Shown here piece by piece: positions 36,992-45,407 of a DNA stretch of 64,000 nt. A model generated the notes under the pieces. The model made no database searches, had not been told where the DNA came from, and worked only from the letters and a program-made list of their open reading frames with translations. A program made the position numbers and the translations under genes. The DNA is from Ignavibacteriota bacterium. Lineage in GTDB: Bacteria; Bacteroidota; Ignavibacteria; Ignavibacteriales; Ignavibacteriaceae. Positions within the stretch are counted from its first letter, which is position 1; every line of letters begins with the position of its first letter. The stretch spans positions 3,416,001 through 3,480,000 of the forward strand of contig CP053447.1 of assembly GCA_013285425.1 (NCBI GenBank). Reading direction: 5' to 3'.

Positions 36992-38524
36992 TTAGTTTTG
37001 TTCTGCTTTGATTGTGTTAATTTTTTCTATAACCCCGGCATCATCTTTATAAATTATTTTTAATTCATTTATCTCTTCCTGTTTGTTTAGCTCTGAAGAC
37101 AGGGAGATAAACTTTTCCAGTAACGCTGCTGACCCATTAATCTTTTTATAAATAGTGTCTTTCATTATTACAAAAGCTTTATCGCTTTGATTGTTCTTTT
37201 GATAAAACTTTATCAAAAGATCTCTGATACTGAATTCATTTGGTCTTAATTTAATAGCCTGAACAAGCTGATCTTCTGCATTGCTGAAGTCTTTAATGTG
37301 ATCATAATAATTATATAATCCGATATATGGAAGAAATTTCTGAGGATAATCGAGTTTGACTGCATTCCAATAGGATGCTGCATTTTCATATAATCTGATT
37401 TTGGTGAAAGTAACCGTACTTAATACTAATATATAAACTATGACAAATCCATAACTGATGGTTTTATTTTTATCAAAACGTATAGTCTTAAAAATTTCTG
37501 CAGTTATAAAAACAAACCCAATCACAGGGAGATACGAACGGCAGTCCCAATAGAAAAATCCATCCTGCATCATAGTTCTGAAAACCATTCCGGGAATTAG
37601 TAAAACAATAAACCAGACTAATCCAAAGTAATAACGAGTTCTATTTATCTTTTTTAATAGAAAAGGAAGCATCACTAAAACTAAAAAGATTAGTCCGCCC
37701 AGAATTGATGTTAACAAATCATTGCCTGGCAGAGCTTTTATTCCAGCCGGAAAAAAGAATTTAGAAACCGTCTGAGGTAATACTAAAATATTTTTGTAAT
37801 AAGTTAAAAAGGAAAATTTATTAATGTGGACAGTTGGGGAAATTGCCAATCTAAGCAGGTAATACGAACCAATAATGACAAAGAACATTATCAACACACT
37901 AATGCTGCTTTTGTTTAGGAGTATCTCCTTCTTTTCTATAAAGTAGAAAGCTAAAAAAAGAAATGGAACAATCAATGAGACTTCCTTGGATAAAAATGCC
38001 AGAAAAAACAGAAGGGAAACAAAAATTAACACCTCAGTACGATTATTTTTAATGAAGTGTAAGAAAATGTATAAAGCGCTTACTGATAAAAAGGAAGCTA
38101 ATAAATCTCCACGTCCTGCTATCCAGCCAACGGCATTAATATGAATTGGATTAACGGCGAATACTAATGCACTTATAAGTGCAATGAGTGTTGAGTAATC
38201 AAGCCTTTGTAATATCAGGAATATTAAAAAAGCTGTTAAAAAATGCAGTAAGAAATTTGTGATATGATAAACAGAAGGTGAATTGTCTATAAAGAATGAA
38301 TTAACGAAAAATGAAAAGGAGGTTAGAGGACGGTAATAATGACCATCCAGAAAATTTGTTGTAAGAATGGAGGTAACATTTTTACCGAAACTTGCTTCAA
38401 CAGGTTGATGAAAAACTAAAGTATCATCGTCTAAAAAAATCAAATCGTAAAAATTTGATTGAAAATAAATAATCGAAACAAGAATTAAGGTAATAAAAAA
38501 ACTTTTTCTGCCGGTTAGCCGCAT
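36992..38524 (-). CDS. TMTC-like membrane O-mannosyltransferase-type protein with TPR tail
   Basis: A 510-residue protein whose first 370 residues hold about ten membrane helices. Its N-terminal block (DLIFLDDDTLVF, then FLDGHYYRPLTSFSFFVN, HITNFLLHFLTAF, FAVNPIHINAVGWIAGRGDL) is the conserved pattern of TMTC/ DUF1736-type GT-C enzymes, including the acidic pair and the INAVxWIAGR motif. The last 130 residues form helical pairs resembling one or two tetratricopeptide repeats. A paralogue lies on the opposite strand at 39214. Probably transfers a sugar from a lipid carrier to an exported protein; acceptor unknown. Confidence 0.82.
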   Translation of the reverse strand: MRLTGRKSFFITLILVSIIYFQSNFYDLIFLDDDTLVFHQPVEASFGKNVTSILTTNFLDGHYYRPLTSFSFFVNSFFIDNSPSVYHITNFLLHFLTAFLIFLILQRLDYSTLIALISALVFAVNPIHINAVGWIAGRGDLLASFLSVSALYIFLHFIKNNRTEVLIFVSLLFFLAFLSKEVSLIVPFLFLAFYFIEKKEILLNKSSISVLIMFFVIIGSYYLLRLAISPTVHINKFSFLTYYKNILVLPQTVSKFFFPAGIKALPGNDLLTSILGGLIFLVLVMLPFLLKKINRTRYYFGLVWFIVLLIPGMVFRTMMQDGFFYWDCRSYLPVIGFVFITAEIFKTIRFDKNKTISYGFVIVYILVLSTVTFTKIRLYENAASYWNAVKLDYPQKFLPYIGLYNYYDHIKDFSNAEDQLVQAIKLRPNEFSIRDLLIKFYQKNNQSDKAFVIMKDTIYKKINGSAALLEKFISLSSELNKQEEINELKIIYKDDAGVIEKINTIKAEQN

Positions 38525-38789
38525 TGTTGTTTGCTTTTTGTTTTTTACGATCAGTTGAGATTATAATTATCCGGTTAAAATATTTGTTCAAATTTATCCA
38601 ATATTATACCAGAAAACTTCAATAAAATTATTTTAAAAAAAATAAGAATGTTGATCTGCCCGCTCAAAATAGATTATGTCAGGATATTTTTTGATTCCAA
38701 AATTAACAAAGATTCTGAAATGAATTCAATATGACTGAAGCGTGCCGTACTTGGTTTATCGTAGTTTGGATGAGGGTTAATGAATAATG

Positions 38790-38967
38790 GTTGTCGAATT
38801 GAGCGCAGTCGAAATGTGACAGAAACAATTGACAGTCTTCGACTCCGCTCAGACTGACAAGTGATAGTCGCATTGAACGCAGTCGAAATGTGAAAGAAAC
38901 AAAGGTTCAGTCTTCGACTCCGCTCAGACTGACAAGTGAGTGTTGCACTGAATTTATCGAAGTGTGA
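38790..38967 (+). repeat. Double-palindrome repeat array A (two units plus a degraded third)
   Basis: Two roughly 74-base units (from 38790 and 38866) and a worn half unit. Each has a left palindrome around GAGCGCAGTCGAAATGTGA, a 10-15 base spacer with GAAACAA, and a right palindrome CAGTCTTCGACTCCGCTCAG plus ACTGACAA. The left and right halves are also complementary to each other (GAGCGnAGTCGAA with TTCGACTCCGCTC). Same unit as arrays at 42086, 43443, 45408 and 46061. The rest of 38525-39213 shows no gene. Confidence 0.92.
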
Positions 38968-39213
38968 ATAAATTGAAATATGATATTACTTTGAATTATG
39001 GTCTTTCGTTAAACTTAAAATTGACGCCAGGAAATCTCTCAGAGACAACTAACATTAATGCAAGCAGAAATAGAAAAAGCAATAGAAATTATTTTCATTT
39101 AATAATCGTTGACATACTCTTTACCAATTTGTTTCGTAATAGTTAGAGTTAATAAACTTTTTGGCTTTAATTTTGAAGCACATATAAAATTTAATTTTAT
39201 TTAATGAAAGTTT

Positions 39214-41016
39214 ATGAAAGAATCAGGGCAAACAGATAAACCAGCTTCAGGTTTAAACAAATATCTGCCGCAATTACTAATAATTGGTATGATCTTATTG
39301 GTTTATATTCAAAATCTCTGGTTTGATTTTGCATATCTTGATGATAATCTGATTGTATTTGCTGAATATGAGAAAATTGATAGCCTTTCAAAAATCCCAC
39401 AAGCTTTTGCAAGCGGTTATCTGTTGGATAATTATTATCGTCCAATGATAATGATAAGCTTTATTATTGATACTGCCATTGCAGGTCAGTCTTCAACAAT
39501 GTATCATCTGACAAATCTTATACTTCATATTGCAGTGAGTTTAATGCTTTATACTTTTCTTTTAAAGGTCAGCTTAAAAAAAAGTGTATCACTTTTCCTG
39601 ACTTTGTTCTTTTCTCTTCATCCAATTAATACTAATGCAGTTTCCTGGATAGCAGGAAGAAATGATTTGTTATTAGCTTTATTTTCTTTGTTCTCGCTGC
39701 TGGCGTTTATTGCATTCAGAAAAAGCGGAAAAGCGGTATTTCTTTTAATAAGTCTAACTGCATATTTTTTTGCAATGATGAGCAAAGAAGTTGCACTAAT
39801 TATTCCGATGATTTTTTTCTTATATGATTGGCTGCTCTGTAATGAACATAAAAAGTATAGTATAAAAAGAATTATTGTAATAGCATATTATATTATACCC
39901 GCATTCACTTATTTATATCTTAGAATATTTTTATCACATATTACCACTAAAGAAGAAATAAGTTTTAAGTCATTCACGCAAAATATTTATATTCTCTTTG
40001 AGTACTTCGCGAAAATATTCTATTTCCCATTAATTGAACCGATACCGATTAAAAACAGTTTTCTGATAATTTTAGGTTCAGTTATTTTTTTGTTTCTTCT
40101 GTTCTTTCTTTGGAAACTCAGAGAGAATAAACAACAGCAAAGGCTGTTTTTGTTCGGGGTATTGTTTTTTTTAATCCTGGTTCTGCCCGCCTTTTTTATT
40201 AGAGTTAAAGCTGAAGATGGTGAATTTAACTATATCGATTGCCGTATGTATTTACCATTAATAGGTTTTATGATTGCTTTGGGGGTTATGCTTCAGTCAT
40301 TAAAAATTAAATTTAATAGAACAGTTGGTCCATTGATAATTTTTTCTTTCTTGTTATACACAGTTAGTTTTACTTTTATTAAGAGCAATCTTTATAGTAA
40401 TGGAAAGATCTTTTGGGAGTATGAAACTAAACTACATCCTGGAAGAGCTTCTTATTGGATGGGATACGGGTTTTATTTTTTTGATAACAATGAATTCTTT
40501 GAAGCAGCAAAATGTGCCGAAACAGCGATTATGCTTAAACCTGATATTGCGGAGTTTTATCATAAAGCGGCACTTGCCTATGAGTCTGCTGGCGATTTTC
40601 TAAAAGCGAATGATGTATTAGAAAGATCATTGGAGATTGATAAAGATAATCCTGTTACTATTGTGAATCTGATAAAAAACTATCTAAAATTAAAACAAAC
40701 AGATAAAGCTGATATATGGTCTGAAAAGTTTCTTGGGCTGAATACTGGTGATAAAAAGAAACTTGAAGACTTATCTTCATCCATATCATATTATTATACT
40801 CAAGCCAGGCAGTATAATTCTGCGGTTAAATTTATGAAGCAGGCGCTTGAAATATTTCCGGATAATCCGGTTCTTAATAATGACCTTGGGGCTTTGTATG
40901 TAAATACCGACTCTTTAGATTCCGCTAAAATTTATTTTGAAAAGGCTGTTGATTTAGACCCGGACAATATATCATTCCACAAAAATTTAAACCTTGTGTT
41001 AAATAAATTAAAGTAA
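39214..41016 (+). CDS. TMTC-like membrane glycosyltransferase with C-terminal TPR domain
   Basis: A 600-residue protein and paralogue of the gene at 36992. It has about ten membrane helices with the same block (FAYLDDNLIVF, LLDNYYRPMIMISFIID, LTNLILHIAVS, LHPINTNAVSWIAGRNDL) and then three or more tetratricopeptide repeats from about residue 400: GYGFYFFDNNEFFEAAKCAE, AALAYESAGDFLKANDVLER, YYTQARQYNSAVKFMKQALE, LGALYVNTDSLDSAKIYFEK. Helical repeats in this position usually bind the protein acceptor. It directly precedes, by 568 bases, the pilin-like gene, so the pilin is a candidate acceptor (inference). Confidence 0.85.
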   Translation: MKESGQTDKPASGLNKYLPQLLIIGMILLVYIQNLWFDFAYLDDNLIVFAEYEKIDSLSKIPQAFASGYLLDNYYRPMIMISFIIDTAIAGQSSTMYHLTNLILHIAVSLMLYTFLLKVSLKKSVSLFLTLFFSLHPINTNAVSWIAGRNDLLLALFSLFSLLAFIAFRKSGKAVFLLISLTAYFFAMMSKEVALIIPMIFFLYDWLLCNEHKKYSIKRIIVIAYYIIPAFTYLYLRIFLSHITTKEEISFKSFTQNIYILFEYFAKIFYFPLIEPIPIKNSFLIILGSVIFLFLLFFLWKLRENKQQQRLFLFGVLFFLILVLPAFFIRVKAEDGEFNYIDCRMYLPLIGFMIALGVMLQSLKIKFNRTVGPLIIFSFLLYTVSFTFIKSNLYSNGKIFWEYETKLHPGRASYWMGYGFYFFDNNEFFEAAKCAETAIMLKPDIAEFYHKAALAYESAGDFLKANDVLERSLEIDKDNPVTIVNLIKNYLKLKQTDKADIWSEKFLGLNTGDKKKLEDLSSSISYYYTQARQYNSAVKFMKQALEIFPDNPVLNNDLGALYVNTDSLDSAKIYFEKAVDLDPDNISFHKNLNLVLNKLK

Positions 41017-41490
41017 ATATTACCTGATATTAGTGGAAAATTCAGCGTGCACTATGTTCTATTTATTCGAAAATAAATCTGATATCTGTTTCAATGAAGC
41101 AATGTTTTACAGATTCCCAAGCGATTCAGGAAAAATAACAGGGCAATTTTTCAGAAATCTTCACTTATAAGAATCTTTATCTTTTTGCAAATATTACCTG
41201 TAACTATTACCAATAATTTTAGGCGATTATTAAATTTTAGCTGATATTGTCGCCTTAAGTTTTAAAAACCATTAGTTTTCTCCAATATTCTGCATTATTT
41301 CGGTAAGCATTACCTGTTGGGTAAAATTTACTTTATAATTTTCCGTAATTTTTACTTAAATAATTCTTTTATGGATAATAAATTTATTATTTAGTTTGTT
41401 TAATGCTGAAATCGAATGAAAAAGGTAAAATATCGGTTAAACCTATATCTTTACAGTAAGTTGTTTTTGGTGAAGATTTTGTTAATTAGC
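41017..41490. other. Long AT-rich leader region before the pilin gene
   Basis: No gene frame is seen. One short inverted repeat (41221-41226 with 41250-41255) is present. The region probably carries control sequence for the pilin gene. Confidence 0.35.
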
Positions 41491-41507
41491 TTGGCACAAA
41501 TAATGAG
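41491..41507 (+). promoter_or_regulatory. Candidate sigma-54 promoter for the pilin-like gene
   Basis: TTGGCAC at 41491-41497 is a perfect -24 element. At the correct distance the -12 element reads ATGA instead of TTGC, keeping only the central TG. Transcription from here would give a leader of about 70 bases. A sigma-54 activator gene is encoded at 59841-61217. Half-matching site, so tentative. Confidence 0.35.
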
Positions 41508-41584
41508 ACATCAAGAACAAGTTTGAAAATTGTTCTTTTAGAAAATTAACTAAATAAATTCATCAATTAACTTAGGAGGCTCAA

Positions 41585-41992
41585 ATGGGTCAACAACAAC
41601 TTCTCTTAATCGTTCTTGGCGTTATCATAGTTGGTATAGCTATAGTAGTAGGTATTAACTTGTTCAACGCTAATGCAGAATCTTCAACACAGGATTCTAT
41701 AGTAGCACAAGGCACAAACATTGGTGCTTTAGCACAGCAGTATTACAAAAAACCAGTAGCTCTCGGCGGCGGCGGTAATAGTTTTACACCAGATGCACCA
41801 GCTACTCAATTTGAAGATTATTGGGATGGTCTTCCAACTAATCTAAAAACTTCAACAGATGCAATATGGGGAGATCCAGCAGTTTCCGATACTCAGGTAG
41901 TTTTTACAGCCGAACCTCAGGATGCAAGCTACGGTTGGACAGTTGAAACAACAGTTACACCTACTCAAATTTTTTCAAAAGTGGTTCAATAA
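41585..41992 (+). CDS. Pilin-like secreted protein (probable major subunit of the adjacent pilus machine)
   Basis: A 135-residue protein: after Met-Gly come QQQ and a 20-residue hydrophobic helix (LLLIVLGVIIVGIAIVVGIN), then a small soluble domain rich in Thr, Ala, Gly and Asp with EDYWDGLP and a C-terminal KVVQ. This is the N-terminal hydrophobic-helix plan of type IV pilins, with cleavage possible after Gly2, but the usual Glu5 of the mature pilin is replaced by Leu and there is almost no leader. It could therefore be a divergent pilin or simply an N-anchored protein. An AGGAGG ribosome site and a strong terminator suggest high expression. The pilus machinery follows downstream. Confidence 0.65.
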   Translation: MGQQQLLLIVLGVIIVGIAIVVGINLFNANAESSTQDSIVAQGTNIGALAQQYYKKPVALGGGGNSFTPDAPATQFEDYWDGLPTNLKTSTDAIWGDPAVSDTQVVFTAEPQDASYGWTVETTVTPTQIFSKVVQ

Positions 41993-42018
41993 TTAAATAG
42001 GTTTCAATTGTTTTTTAC

Positions 42019-42046
42019 AGGCTGTCTCAAAAGGGCAGCCTTTTTT
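42019..42046 (+). terminator. Rho-independent terminator after the pilin-like gene
   Basis: An 8-pair stem (42019-42026 with 42034-42041) is followed by a run of six T and then GTTTT. It ends the pilin transcript before the repeat and IS110 region. Confidence 0.85.
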
Positions 42047-42085
42047 GTTTTAAACTGTTTGTGCTGGTTTAGTAATAAAAGCCAA

Positions 42086-42170
42086 TGTTACATTGCGCGC
42101 AGTAGAAACGTGACAGAAACAAAATTCAGTCTTCGACTCCGCTCAGACTGACAAATAGTTGTCACTTTGA
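42086..42170 (+). repeat. Double-palindrome repeat array B, cut by the IS110 element
   Basis: One full unit (42086-42158) and the first 10-12 bases of the next, GTCACTTTGA (42161-42170), after which the IS110 element begins. The remainder of the unit continues beyond the element at 43443. Confidence 0.9.
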
Positions 42171-42184
42171 ATATTATGACATAG

Positions 42185-43210
42185 TCAAGCTGTTTTTATT
42201 AATTCTGGGTTAATAGTTTTATAGTTTTCAGTGTAAGCAGTTCCAGAATTAACAACAGCACAAATTATTTTTAATAGTTTGTTTTCAATATTGTTTAGTA
42301 TTAGTCTTTTGTTTTTTCCTTCGGCAAGCTTGCGAAGGAAGTATTTCTTAAAGTTTTGGTTATGTGTTCTTACAGATAATGCAGCAAGGTAAAGAAGTTT
42401 TCTAATCTTAGCCGGTCCACACATTTTTGATCTTGGTGGTTTGTGTAGTGATGTTCCGCTAACTTGTTCATAAGGGCATATTCCAGAATAAGCAGCGATA
42501 TGTTTGTAATTAAGGTGCTCTGTAAAGCCATTTGTTAAAACAAGAAGATTTGCAGCCAAAAGTAATCCAACTCCTGGGACAGATTTGGCCAATGAAATTT
42601 TGTTCTTAAATGAATCGTCTTTATCGATTAAGGTTTTTATTTCAAGATCAATAAGTTTGATATGTTCTTTGAGTTTATTGATAGTTTGCTCGTATATCCG
42701 GTTAGCCAGTGGAGTCTGGTAATGTTTGTGCTTTAGAGTTTTAAGAGCACTTATATTGGCAATCATTTGAACACTAAGATGCTCACGAGTTGTTAAAAGC
42801 ACCTGTATTTGCTGAAGAATCTCGTTGCCGGGTTTCCAAATTGGAAGTTTATCAGAATATCTGTAAGCATATTCTGCGATGGCTAAGGCATCAATAAAGT
42901 CGTTCTTTCTTGGTGAGTCTTTGGTCTTGTTCTTTATTTTGTGTGGGGCTTCAATGGAGATAGCAAATCCTTTAGAAGCTAAGAAGTAAGAGATGCTTTC
43001 AGAATAAACACCGGTTGCTTCCATACAGACGATCGATTCAGATTGTTTTATGTTGTGCTTAGAGAGCAATGAAAGTAACTCATTAGCACCGTCAATGCTG
43101 TTTGAGAACTTTTGTGTAGAGAAAACAAGATTATCAGGACTGGTAATACAACTGGCAGAAAAATCATCTGCCGAAATATCAAAGCCAATGAAGTATTTTA
43201 TTGTTTGCAT
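42185..43210 (-). CDS. IS110-family transposase (DEDD recombinase)
   Basis: A 341-residue recombinase. The RuvC-like DEDD domain has Asp11 (FIGFDISADD), Glu64 (CMEATGVYSE), Asp104 and Asp107 (RKNDFIDALAIAEY). The C-terminal Tnp20 domain has the helix-hairpin PGVGLLLAANLLVL and the region with the expected catalytic serine, AYSGICPYEQVSGTSLHK, then GPAKIRKLLYLAA. Full length and intact. In this family the enzyme joins donor and target DNA guided by an RNA from the element end; here the non-coding segment lies upstream, as in the IS110 group rather than IS1111. Confidence 0.95.
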   Translation of the reverse strand: MQTIKYFIGFDISADDFSASCITSPDNLVFSTQKFSNSIDGANELLSLLSKHNIKQSESIVCMEATGVYSESISYFLASKGFAISIEAPHKIKNKTKDSPRKNDFIDALAIAEYAYRYSDKLPIWKPGNEILQQIQVLLTTREHLSVQMIANISALKTLKHKHYQTPLANRIYEQTINKLKEHIKLIDLEIKTLIDKDDSFKNKISLAKSVPGVGLLLAANLLVLTNGFTEHLNYKHIAAYSGICPYEQVSGTSLHKPPRSKMCGPAKIRKLLYLAALSVRTHNQNFKKYFLRKLAEGKNKRLILNNIENKLLKIICAVVNSGTAYTENYKTINPELIKTA

Positions 43211-43229
43211 TGTTCTTTTAAATAAAACA

Positions 43230-43370
43230 CCCAGTGTGGTATGAGCTTACTCCATTTTAATAATATTGAATATGAAAATATTATTTAGCTTTAACCACCA
43301 AAGAGCCGGGTCTTAATCAATGTATAGATTTTCCTTGAGCGAGTCATAGACTTAATCGGTTCTTTGGGTA
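43230..43370 (-). ncRNA. Predicted bridge RNA of the IS110 element
   Basis: On the transposase strand two hairpin loops follow each other. The first is closed by 43298-43308 paired with 43357-43367 and encloses 48 bases. Its words are GACTCGCTC (43345-43337) and ACATTGA (43324-43318), which match the two sides of the repeat-unit target around the TC/GA core. The second is closed by the inverted repeat GTGGT..AGCT (43287-43298 with 43236-43247) and includes ATATTC (43273-43268) and AATGGA (43256-43251). These match the element's own right end (ATATTC) and left end (AATGGA on the complementary strand) through the same core. Guide layout (target loop first, donor loop second) is that known for IS621. 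Exact ends are not defined. Confidence 0.65.
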
Positions 43371-43442
43371 TTTTGTTTTAACCTTATTTTGTTATTTAAT
43401 GTTTTTTATAAAATTATAATTAATAACTCACTAAGTCTAATG

Positions 43443-43726
43443 GAACGAAGTCGAAATGTGACGGAAATAAAAGTCAGTCTTCGTCTCCGCTCAGACTTAC
43501 AAACGGGTGTCACTTTGAGCGAAGTCGAAAAGTGACGGGAATAGAATTCAGTCTTCGTCTCCGCTCAGACTGACAAATAAGTGTCACATTGAGCGAAGTC
43601 GAAATGTGAGGAGAATAAAATTCAGTCTTCGACTCCGCTCAGACTGACAAGTGAGAGTCGCATTGAGCGCAGTCGGAACGTGACGGAAACAAAGGTCAGT
43701 CTTCGTCTCCGCTCAGACTGACAAAT
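43443..43726 (+). repeat. Double-palindrome repeat array C (one truncated and three full units)
   Basis: The first unit has lost its left arm to the IS110 insertion; three full units follow at about 43508, 43582 and 43656. The unit at 43582 carries the variant GTCACATTGAGCGAAG with the compensating AATGTGAG arm, whereas others have GTCACTTT with AAAGTGAC. All are in the same orientation as arrays A, B, D and E. Confidence 0.92.
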
Positions 43727-43974
43727 GAAAAGCTAATACTATCACTCTCAAAATCTTTTTCGTACCCACCGATTATTATCTCTTTTAACATCAAAACAGA
43801 TTGACATTATTAATATATAATGTAAGTATATTTTACAGGACTTAAGATTATTGGGATTTATTTACCAAGTAACCTGAGCAAATAATTCATTTATAAGCTA
43901 AAATCAAACAATAATTCTGGAACTAAATTTGAGCAAGCCATCCAAAGAAAAATTAATAAGTATCGAGTAAAAAA

Positions 43975-45351
43975 ATGGTAGAGTATAAATTTACAGCGCA
44001 GAAAATGAACGGACAGACTATATCCGGAACTCTCACTGCCGAGACGTCAATGGAGGGAAAGAAAAAAATTCAGCGTCTTGCAGAAAAAAATCAGTTAAAA
44101 CTTTTATCCACTGAGAAGAAGTCAACTTTTCTTTATAGAGCGCAAAAGGGCACTGATAAACCAATTAAAGGTGAACAAAAAGCATTTAACAAAAAAGAAG
44201 TTGAAGATGCACTTGTTCGTTTAGGATATAAGCCTTTAGCAGTTAATAAAAAATTATTGGATTTTCAGGCAAAGCCGCCGGTTGCAGATATTGTTACATT
44301 TGTCAAGATAAGTGCTGAACTATTGGATCAGAAATTAGCATACGGAGAAATCCTTACTTTACTCATTAACGATACTCAGAATCTTGCTCTTAAAAACACA
44401 TTAAAAGAAATTAATAACGAGTTAAAAAAGGGAGCTGATAGTCAGGCAACATTTTTAAAATATCAGGATATATTTGGAAAGTTTACCGCATATATGCTTG
44501 GTCTTGCATCTAAAAGCGGTAATATGACAGAGATATATCTTGCAACTGCAAAATTCTTAGAGCGGAGACAGGAGTTTAAAAAAAATATGAGGAGTGCGCT
44601 TATTACTCCCCTTGTTACCGTATTTGTACTATTTTTAGCAGTTATATTTTATGTAGGATATATTTTTCCCGAAACAGCAAAACTATTTGTGCGTTTTGGT
44701 GTAGAGCTTCCGCCAATGACTGCATTTACATTGAAGATAAGTGACTTCCTGATTGAGAATCCGTACTTAGTTGCTGCGTTTTGTATAATACCGCCGATAG
44801 CACTCTGGCAGTTTACCAGAACCGAAAAAGGAAAGTTTCTTATCGATCAGTACATTCTTAAACTTCCGATAATTGGAACACTGGTACACAAAACACTGAT
44901 AGAAGTTTTCTGCAGAGTGTTTTATACTCTATACAGCGGCTCAGCAGAGAGTATTGAACCAATAAGAATTGCTGCTGAAGCAAGTGGAAACGCTTACTTT
45001 GAAGAAAGGATTAAGAATGTCGCAATCCCTTTGATGATAAAAAAAGGAGTTGGTGTAACAGATGCTTTTGAAGCTTCGGGTGTATTTACAGAAACTGCTT
45101 TATCAAGATTTCACTCAGGCGAAGAAACCGGTACTATTAAGAATACTGCTCTGCAGTTAGCTAATTATTATGAAACTGAAACTGTTTATAAATTAAAAAA
45201 TCTTATTGAGATTATACAAGTGTTTATTGCAATGTTTATAATGGTAGTGATGATATTGTTAACATTAGTCTCCGCAGAAACTGCAACCGTAAGACCAAAG
45301 ACACCAGGCACTGCATCTGTTAGTGTGAATATAGATGAGAATAAAGTTTGA
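43975..45351 (+). CDS. Type IV pilus / type II secretion inner-membrane platform protein (PilC/GspF)
   Basis: A 458-residue platform protein. Two T2SSF domains are visible: about 120-245 (VKISAELLDQKLAYGEILTL, ending in a membrane helix ALITPLVTVFVLFLAVIFYV) and about 300-430 (FCRVFYTLYSGSAESIEPIR, then RFHSGEETGTIKNTALQLAN and a terminal helix). The N-terminal 115 residues hold two small beta segments (YKFTAQKMNGQTISGTLTAE and KPIKGEQKAFNKKEVEDALV) rather than one, which is longer than usual. It anchors the ATPase and directs pilin assembly. It begins the machine gene run, 2 kb downstream of the pilin-like gene, with the repeat/IS110 region between. Confidence 0.88.
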   Translation: MVEYKFTAQKMNGQTISGTLTAETSMEGKKKIQRLAEKNQLKLLSTEKKSTFLYRAQKGTDKPIKGEQKAFNKKEVEDALVRLGYKPLAVNKKLLDFQAKPPVADIVTFVKISAELLDQKLAYGEILTLLINDTQNLALKNTLKEINNELKKGADSQATFLKYQDIFGKFTAYMLGLASKSGNMTEIYLATAKFLERRQEFKKNMRSALITPLVTVFVLFLAVIFYVGYIFPETAKLFVRFGVELPPMTAFTLKISDFLIENPYLVAAFCIIPPIALWQFTRTEKGKFLIDQYILKLPIIGTLVHKTLIEVFCRVFYTLYSGSAESIEPIRIAAEASGNAYFEERIKNVAIPLMIKKGVGVTDAFEASGVFTETALSRFHSGEETGTIKNTALQLANYYETETVYKLKNLIEIIQVFIAMFIMVVMILLTLVSAETATVRPKTPGTASVSVNIDENKV

Positions 45352-45407
45352 TGATAACTTGTCGCGCGGAGCTTGTTGTAATGTTAGTTAAGAGTAATGA
45401 ATAATGA

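Larger units (their letters stand above)
42171..43444 (-). mobile_element. IS110-family insertion sequence inside a repeat unit
   Basis: The repeat sequence is uninterrupted up to GTCACTTTGA (42170) and resumes at GAACGAAGTCG (43443), so the roughly 1.27 kb between is inserted DNA with a GA dinucleotide (TC on the transposase strand) present at both junctions as the expected crossover core. No inverted ends or target duplication are seen, as is normal for IS110. It contains one transposase gene and an upstream non-coding segment of about 230 bases in which a bridge RNA can be recognised. Confidence 0.88.

Noticed and set aside
38964..39146. A 60-codon frame starting with MNKLKYDITLNY
   Set aside because: It starts inside the worn end of a repeat unit, has no ribosome site and an uninformative Asn/Ser-rich composition.
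42171..43444. Inverted terminal repeats or target duplication for the IS110 element
   Set aside because: None is visible beyond the shared GA core, which agrees with the family.
43795..43830. TTGACA followed by TATAAT before the PilC/GspF gene
   Set aside because: The spacing is only about nine bases, too short for a sigma-70 promoter, and the phylum uses a different consensus.
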